This document shows positions 58,544-64,000 of a stretch of 64,000 bases of DNA, one piece after another. The notes below the pieces were generated by a model, which saw only the letters and a list, made by a program, of their open reading frames with translations, ran no database searches and had not been told where the DNA came from. Source of the DNA: Prochlorococcus sp. AG-347-K18 (lineage in GTDB: Bacteria; Cyanobacteriota; Cyanobacteriia; PCC-6307; Cyanobiaceae). Position 1 is the first letter of the stretch. Every line of letters starts with the position of its first letter. Location: assembly GCA_003281365.1 (NCBI GenBank), contig QCCF01000004.1, positions 1 through 64,000 of the forward strand, in the 5' to 3' direction. Position numbers and translations under genes: made by a program.

Positions 58544-59200
58544 TTATTTAAAAAAGCCAATTTGGCTAATAGGCCAAAATCTTAAATAAGCTTTTCCAAT
58601 GATCTCCTTTTTATGTAGAAATTTATTTCCAGGCCAATATCTTCCATCCCAACTATTTGATCTATTATCGCCTAAAACTAAAAAGTGATCTTTTGGAACT
58701 TTTAGATTTTGAAATTCCCCACAGTTATCAAAAAAGGATTTTGAACACTTATTAGTTACATAAGGTTCGGGAATTAATCTATTGTTTATTAATACTTCAC
58801 CTTTATTATTTACACTTACAATTTCCCCAGGAAGTGCTACTACTCTCTTAATGTAAGCATCGCAAGCTTGATCCCTCAAACCAGGAATAAAAGACATTGG
58901 AGGCAAACTCATGAAGAAACAATATCTATTTTTTGGTAAAGGCTTAGATCTCGATGAAATAAGTTTTTTATCAAATGAGTAAGGAGATTTAAAAACTATA
59001 ATATCCCCTCTTCTTGGTAAAGTATTCCTTAAAGATAACTTTTCAATAATTAACCTATCATTTATTTGTAATTCCGGGAGCATAGAACCTGATGGGATAT
59101 AACGAGGTTCTGCAAAAAAAGATCTACAAGAAGAAATAAAAAAAGTTAAAAGAATTAGTAGCCCCCATTCTTTGAAAAAACTTTTAACAAAAGAAAACAT
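58544..59200 (-). CDS. lepB: Signal peptidase I
   Basis: 218 residues. One N-terminal membrane anchor (about 11-26) is followed by RYIPSGSMLPEL with the catalytic Ser. The catalytic Lys is in AYIKRVVALPGE, and LGDNRSNSWDGRYWPG is the C-terminal family signature. It cuts signal peptides during export to thylakoid and periplasm. It is last in a reverse-strand run with the ArsC-like and ppa genes. Confidence 0.95.
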   Translation of the reverse strand: MFSFVKSFFKEWGLLILLTFFISSCRSFFAEPRYIPSGSMLPELQINDRLIIEKLSLRNTLPRRGDIIVFKSPYSFDKKLISSRSKPLPKNRYCFFMSLPPMSFIPGLRDQACDAYIKRVVALPGEIVSVNNKGEVLINNRLIPEPYVTNKCSKSFFDNCGEFQNLKVPKDHFLVLGDNRSNSWDGRYWPGNKFLHKKEIIGKAYLRFWPISQIGFFK

Positions 59201-59229
59201 AAATATATTAAAGGCTTGATTTTTTAACC

Positions 59230-59586
59230 TTACAAAAATTGTTTTGAATATTCAATTTCGTTGAACCCTAATAATACTTTTTTTTCTTCGTATACCAAAA
59301 ATGGTCTTTTTATTAGTTTGCCATCACTTAAAAGAAGTTGCATGATTTCTTCCCTTGATAAAAGAAAAATATCAAGATTAATTGATTTAAATGCTTTACC
59401 TCTCGTATTGAAAATTCTTTTTTTATCTGCAGAGTTTTGTTCCCAAGCAAGATCTAAATACTTTAATAACGGAGGTTCTTTAACAATATCAATTAATTTA
59501 TATGCTAAATTTTTTTTTCCAAGCCAATTTGCCGCTTTTCGACAGGTAGAGCATTTAGAATAGCTATATAAAATTATATTTTTCAA
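59230..59586 (-). CDS. ArsC/Spx family thioredoxin-fold protein
   Basis: 118 residues. The CxxC motif near the start, SKCSTCRKAANWLGKK, and LIKRPFLVYE with the Arg typical of the ArsC/YffB/Spx fold are intact. The family includes glutaredoxin-dependent arsenate reductase and regulators such as Spx. Without the rest of the ars genes an arsenate role is only a guess. It lies five bases after ppa and 29 before lepB. Confidence 0.8.
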   Translation of the reverse strand: MKNIILYSYSKCSTCRKAANWLGKKNLAYKLIDIVKEPPLLKYLDLAWEQNSADKKRIFNTRGKAFKSINLDIFLLSREEIMQLLLSDGKLIKRPFLVYEEKKVLLGFNEIEYSKQFL

Positions 59587-59591
59587 TTTAA

Positions 59592-60137
59592 TTAACTAAT
59601 AGTTGATTTCTTAAGCACTTTAAAGTTTTTCTTTCTTAGGGGTGTACAATTTTTCAATAAATTCTCAACTACATCAAAATCCCTCCAGCCATCAATTTGA
59701 ACTGTTCTTCCATCAAGTCCTTTACTAGTTCTAAAAAATTCAGCAACATCCTCAAGTTGATTTGGAGCAATTTGATTAATGCTTACTATATTAGCCTGTC
59801 TAGGATTAGCCATCGGCACACATAAAAGTTTTCCATCATATTCACCACAATCATGCATATCCAAAACACCTATAGGTCTTGCTTTTATTAGACAACCAGC
59901 AAAAGTTGGCTCATCCATTATCACCATTGCATCAAGAGGAGCTCCATCATCAGCAAGGGTATTAGGGATGAAACCATAATCAAAAGGGTACCTTACTGAA
60001 GAGTGTAATACTCTATCTAGTGCCATTATTCCTGCTTCAGAACAATATTCATACTTATTCCTACTGCCAGCGGGAATCTCCACAACTATATTTACTATTC
60101 CCTTCATTGGAGATGGAGGTATCGAGCTAAGATCCAT
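59592..60137 (-). CDS. ppa: Inorganic pyrophosphatase
   Basis: 181 residues of the soluble family I fold. Motifs are EIPAGSRNKYEY, YPFDYGFIPNT and DDGAPLDAMVI with the metal-binding Asp cluster. Asp is also in GVLDMHDCGEYDGKLLCV. It removes pyrophosphate from biosynthesis. Its start overlaps the end of the upstream small gene by 11 bases. Confidence 0.96.
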   Translation of the reverse strand: MDLSSIPPSPMKGIVNIVVEIPAGSRNKYEYCSEAGIMALDRVLHSSVRYPFDYGFIPNTLADDGAPLDAMVIMDEPTFAGCLIKARPIGVLDMHDCGEYDGKLLCVPMANPRQANIVSINQIAPNQLEDVAEFFRTSKGLDGRTVQIDGWRDFDVVENLLKNCTPLRKKNFKVLKKSTIS

Positions 60138-60381
60138 CTTTTTTTAAATCGTGAATAATAATTACCTCGTTACCTTGAAAGAAAGGTCTTCCAATAAAAA
60201 TGCTAATTGAGGGTAATAAAAATGTCAGAGCGGCAAAAATAATACCTAAAGATGTTAATGATAAACTCCTTATACTTAAGGGGTCATCATCATCTTTTTC
60301 AAAATCACTTAGGGAAGAACTTATAGAAGAATCTTCACCTATTTCCCTTTTTTTAAGGTGCTTTGATTTCGTATAACTCAA
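60127..60381 (-). CDS. Small membrane protein of unknown function upstream of ppa
   Basis: 84 residues. The first 38 are polar and Ser/Asp/Lys-rich, then one hydrophobic helix (LGIIFAALTFLLPSISIFIG, about 45-66). The end contains IIIHDLKKDGS. The 3' end overlaps ppa by 11 bases. No family is recognised. It heads the ppa-ArsC-lepB run. Confidence 0.55.
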   Translation of the reverse strand: MSYTKSKHLKKREIGEDSSISSSLSDFEKDDDDPLSIRSLSLTSLGIIFAALTFLLPSISIFIGRPFFQGNEVIIIHDLKKDGS

Positions 60382-60473
60382 GAACTCTTGATTGGTAAAT
60401 TTAAATGAGGTAATTGGATATAATTATCCTACATACTTAATGTCAATAAATCAAAACATTATTTATTAACTTC

Positions 60474-60827
60474 TTAATTATTTTTTTCGAGTAATGTTCT
60501 AATTGATTTTAGTTCATCCAATATTTGTACTAATGTGTTTTGAGCCGCTGAAGAAGGTGTATTAAATACCTCTACAGTAACCTCTTTGATTCTCAAAATA
60601 TCTTTAGCAAATCTTGCTACTTCATTTGGATGGAATTTTAAAGGATCTTTTTGATCAGTTCTAAATTCTGGATTTAATTTTCTTGGATTAAAGCTAGGAT
60701 TTAAATTTCTTAAATCTGTATTCGTATACCTATAAACAGAAGCTCTTGATCGGCTTAAGAATTTTTGAACTTCATCAATACCTACCAATTCCTCTTCGCT
60801 AGAGATATGGGAATCTATATTTTCCAT
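60474..60827 (-). CDS. Small predicted DNA-binding protein (winged-helix/MerR-like)
   Basis: 117 residues. Residues 14-35 read GIDEVQKFLSRSRASVYRYT, a helix-turn-helix in the style of AlpA/MerR-like domains, followed by PLKFHPNEVARFAKDIL, which completes a winged helix. The C-terminal helix TLVQILDELKSIRTLLEK is amphipathic and likely a dimer coiled coil. It is divergent from proS. The regulator role is inferred. Confidence 0.65.
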   Translation of the reverse strand: MENIDSHISSEEELVGIDEVQKFLSRSRASVYRYTNTDLRNLNPSFNPRKLNPEFRTDQKDPLKFHPNEVARFAKDILRIKEVTVEVFNTPSSAAQNTLVQILDELKSIRTLLEKNN

Positions 60828-60925
60828 AACTTTAAGAAAATGTTTTAGAAATAATGAACTTTGTTAAAAGTTTAAACTTTATTACTGAAGAAACTAGCAG
60901 AAAGAATATGTTCAGACTAGTAGCG

Positions 60926-60959
60926 TTGAGGGACTCAAAACACTTTAAGTTTTTTTTTT
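60926..60959 (+). terminator. Possible leader attenuator or small-RNA end before proS
   Basis: TTGAG-GGA-CTCAA (60926-60938) forms a short hairpin. ACTT-T-AAGT, with flanking AAAA/TTTT pairing (one C:T mismatch), ends in ten Ts (60950-60959). This fits an intrinsic terminator about 43 bases before the proS ATG, so either proS has an attenuated leader or a small RNA lies in 60840-60959. The hairpins are weak, hence the low confidence. Confidence 0.35.
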
Positions 60960-61002
60960 CACCTAAATTGATAAAATTAACAATTATTAGGGATTTTTTT
61001 GT

Positions 61003-62805
61003 ATGCGCGTGACCACCTCATTTCCTCTGGGGACTCTTCGTGACACACCTTCTGAAGCTGAAATCATTTCGCATAAATTACTGTTAAAAGCTGGTTACAT
61101 TCGAAGAGTTAATAGTGGCATCTATGCTTATATGCCAATAATGCTTAGAGTTATTGAAAAAATATCCGCAATAATTGAAAAAGAACTTAACAGTATTGGA
61201 TGTACTAAATTACTCTTACCCCAACTTCATCCATCAGATTTGTGGAAAAAAAGCGAAAGATGGGAGGGCTATACTGCTGGCGAAGGAATAATGTTTAATC
61301 TCAAAGATAGACAAGGAAAAGAATTTGGTTTGGCTCCTACTCACGAAGAAGTGATCACAAGTATTGCATCAGAGATCATTAATTCATATAAGCAACTACC
61401 TCTATGTTTCTATCAAATTCAGACAAAATTCAGAGATGAAATAAGGCCAAGATTTGGATTAATGAGAAGTAGAGAATTTATAATGAAAGATGGTTATTCT
61501 TTCCACTCTTCAGCAAACGATTTAGCTTCATTTTATGAAAAAGTGGGCAATGCTTATGAAAATATTTTTAAATCATGTGGATTACAAACAGTAGGTGTTG
61601 AAGCAGATAGTGGAGCCATTGGCGGTGCATCCTCAAAAGAATTCATGGTAACTGCAGATGCTGGGGAAGATTCCATCTTGTTTACTAAAAGCGGTTCTTA
61701 TGCTGCAAATATTGAAAAAGCTGTTTCTATTCCCTCTCAAGCAATTCCATTAAGAGATAATATTTCAGACTGGTTAGAAACACCTCACCAAAAAACAATC
61801 CATGAAGTTTGTAAAAAAAATAATTTAGACCCAAGTCAGATCATAAAAGTTGTAGTATTCCTTGCAAAATTCGAAGACAAATCAGAAGTACCAATTCTTG
61901 CATGTATAAGAGGAGATCAAAATATTAATGAAGTAAAGCTTTTTAACTTAATAAGTAAACTTAATAATTCCAACCTCCTAAATCTTCAGAAAATTGAAAA
62001 CAAAAACACTATCGAGAAAAATCTTGTTAATTTACCCTTAGGTTTTATCGGGCCAGATTTGGATAATAAAACTATTAAAGCTAGTTCTAACTGGGAAAAA
62101 AAATGGACAAGAATAATTGACCATTCTGCAAGTGACCTTTCAAAGTTTATAAGTGGTGGGAATAAAGTTAATTTCCATAAAGTTTTTCAAGAATTCTCTT
62201 TTGATTCGAAAGACTATCTAATTGGAGATATCAGGAATGCCAAAAAAGGAGATAAAGTAAGTACTTATGATGATGAAGAACTTAAAGAAAAAAAAGGTAT
62301 CGAGATTGGACATATTTTCCAACTAGGTCAGAAATATAGTGAAAAATTAAATGCAAAGTTCTCTGATAAGGACGGTCAGTTAAAAAATTTATGGATGGGT
62401 TGTTACGGAATAGGAGTGACAAGAATAGCTCAAGCGGCTATAGAACAAAATCATGATCAAAAAGGAATTTGTTGGCCTATCCAGATTTCTCCTTTTGAAG
62501 TTATTATTATCCCAACAAACCTAAAAGATCCTATTCAAAGTGATCTTACTGAGCAAATCTATAACGACTTTTTAATTAATAAAATTGATGTCCTTCTTGA
62601 CGATAGAAACGATAGAGCTGGAGTGAAATTTAAGGATGCGGAATTAGTTGGTATCCCGTTTCAGATAATTATTGGCAGAGATTCTATTAATAAAGAAGTA
62701 GAACTTTTATGCAGAACAAATAATACTAAGCTTAAAATTAGTACTGATAAATTGTTAGAAACATTTATTTCTGAATCTGAAATAATGTACAATAAAAAGA
62801 CTTGA
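61003..62805 (+). CDS. proS: Prolyl-tRNA synthetase
   Basis: 600 residues, class II aminoacyl-tRNA synthetase, bacterial type. Motif 2 is in FRDEIRPRFGLMRSREF, motif 3 in WMGCYGIGVTRIAQA, and TPSEAEIISHKLLLKAGYIRR opens the protein. A YbaK-like editing domain of about 150 residues is inserted in the middle, and the anticodon-binding domain ends the protein. It charges tRNA-Pro. It lies 26 bases ahead of psb27 and may be co-transcribed with it. Confidence 0.97.
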   Translation: MRVTTSFPLGTLRDTPSEAEIISHKLLLKAGYIRRVNSGIYAYMPIMLRVIEKISAIIEKELNSIGCTKLLLPQLHPSDLWKKSERWEGYTAGEGIMFNLKDRQGKEFGLAPTHEEVITSIASEIINSYKQLPLCFYQIQTKFRDEIRPRFGLMRSREFIMKDGYSFHSSANDLASFYEKVGNAYENIFKSCGLQTVGVEADSGAIGGASSKEFMVTADAGEDSILFTKSGSYAANIEKAVSIPSQAIPLRDNISDWLETPHQKTIHEVCKKNNLDPSQIIKVVVFLAKFEDKSEVPILACIRGDQNINEVKLFNLISKLNNSNLLNLQKIENKNTIEKNLVNLPLGFIGPDLDNKTIKASSNWEKKWTRIIDHSASDLSKFISGGNKVNFHKVFQEFSFDSKDYLIGDIRNAKKGDKVSTYDDEELKEKKGIEIGHIFQLGQKYSEKLNAKFSDKDGQLKNLWMGCYGIGVTRIAQAAIEQNHDQKGICWPIQISPFEVIIIPTNLKDPIQSDLTEQIYNDFLINKIDVLLDDRNDRAGVKFKDAELVGIPFQIIIGRDSINKEVELLCRTNNTKLKISTDKLLETFISESEIMYNKKT

Positions 62806-62831
62806 GGCTTATTTTTTTTGGGAGCTAAGTT

Positions 62832-63269
62832 ATGTTACTGAAATGGACATCAAAATTAATTTTAAAAAATCTAATTAAAGCAATATCCTATTCACTTTCT
62901 TTAATTATTGTTTTTACATTATTTAATTCCCCTTCTATAGCTGTAAAAACTGCAATGACAGGCGACTACACTCAAGATACAATTTCAGTTGTCAAATCAT
63001 TACAAACAGCAGTTGATACTCCAAAAGATTCTCCAAACAAAGAAGAAATAAGAAGCGAGGCTCTTATCCTTATAACTGACTATATTTCTAGATACAGAAA
63101 TAGAGGTATGGTGAACAAAACTCAATCATTTACTACCATGCAAACAGCATTAAATGCTATGGCAGGCCATTATAAAAACTTTGCAAGTAGACCCTTACCA
63201 GATAAACTTAAAGAGCGACTAACAAAAGAATTTTCTCTTGCTGAAAAAATGGTTCTTAGAGAAAGTTGA
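62832..63269 (+). CDS. psb27: Photosystem II assembly protein Psb27 (non-lipidated form)
   Basis: 145 residues. An N-terminal hydrophobic export signal (about 17-33) precedes the four-helix Psb27 fold: GDYTQDTISVVKSL, ALILITDYISRYRNRG, SFTTMQTALNAMAGHY. It binds CP43 and keeps immature photosystem II from assembling the Mn cluster. Freshwater cyanobacterial Psb27 is a lipoprotein with a conserved Cys at the signal-peptide end; this protein contains no Cys at all, so it cannot be lipidated that way. GGGAG lies upstream of the ATG. Confidence 0.92.
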   Translation: MLLKWTSKLILKNLIKAISYSLSLIIVFTLFNSPSIAVKTAMTGDYTQDTISVVKSLQTAVDTPKDSPNKEEIRSEALILITDYISRYRNRGMVNKTQSFTTMQTALNAMAGHYKNFASRPLPDKLKERLTKEFSLAEKMVLRES

Positions 63270-63296
63270 TACAATTCATTTACTTTTTAAAATTAA

Positions 63297-64000
<704 letters not shown>

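Overview
This is an AT-rich, densely coding stretch of a marine picocyanobacterial chromosome. It almost certainly comes from Prochlorococcus, most likely a high-light-adapted lineage. The basis is the small intergenic gaps, frequent TTG/GTG starts, a complete alpha-carboxysome locus with form IA Rubisco, light-independent and light-dependent protochlorophyllide reductases side by side, PsaM, NdhL and Psb27, a ferrochelatase with a chlorophyll-binding tail, and the cyanobacterial alkane genes. I cannot name the strain. About 75 genes cover nearly all of the window. There is one tRNA, and no rRNA, CRISPR array, insertion sequence or prophage.

Layout. 1-5.8 kb: the end of clpB, a variant QueD, hisIE, a group 2 sigma factor, small genes (YkvA-like, a helix-turn-helix-like protein, YciI-like), a cyAbrB regulator, and the reverse-strand set ndhL/DUF3007/trpA. 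5.9-18.3 kb: an intronless tRNA-Leu(UAA), pyrC, a Ca2+/Na+ antiporter, glutathione reductase, a GST-like protein, dnaA, two linked sugar-transfer-type enzymes, hisG/ABC exporter/GNAT, gloB, RidA and a DUF3136 protein. 18.3-27 kb: the carboxysome region, transcribed leftward as csoS1-cbbL-cbbS-csoS2-csoSCA-csoS4A-csoS4B and then the Rubisco assembly factor acRAF. The shell protein csoS1D lies just beyond rdgB. 27-33.2 kb: an unknown gene, chlN, chlB, chlL, por, a small membrane protein and the 34-residue psaM.

33.3-47.8 kb: a lipoate ligase-like protein, a site-2 protease, trpF, folE, SDR/accA/aar and ado (alkane synthesis), a creatininase-family protein, an S1-domain protein translationally coupled to a Tab2-like protein, pgeF, ilvB and hemH. 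47.9-64 kb: a lone tyrosine recombinase, cobO, pyrH-frr, a geranylgeranyl-reductase-like flavoprotein, transaldolase, ftsI with a possible FtsL-like partner, a CPBP protease, a double histidine phosphatase, the set small membrane protein/ppa/ArsC-like/lepB, proS, psb27 and the start of purA.

How it fits together. The window joins carbon fixation (carboxysome), chlorophyll and haem synthesis (chlLNB, por, hemH), photosystem assembly (psaM, psb27, tab2, ndhL) and core housekeeping. The most interesting non-coding signals are perfect inverted repeats in the first three gaps between carboxysome genes, a palindrome- and repeat-rich 327-base region in front of csoS1, a 17-base palindrome in front of dnaA, and three copies of an 8-mer in front of chlL. 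I found no clearly new multi-gene system. The best candidates for new biology are carboxysome regulation, the unknown gene facing csoS1D, a possible FtsL-like protein, and the altered catalytic or ligand residues in the recombinase, QueD and Psb27.
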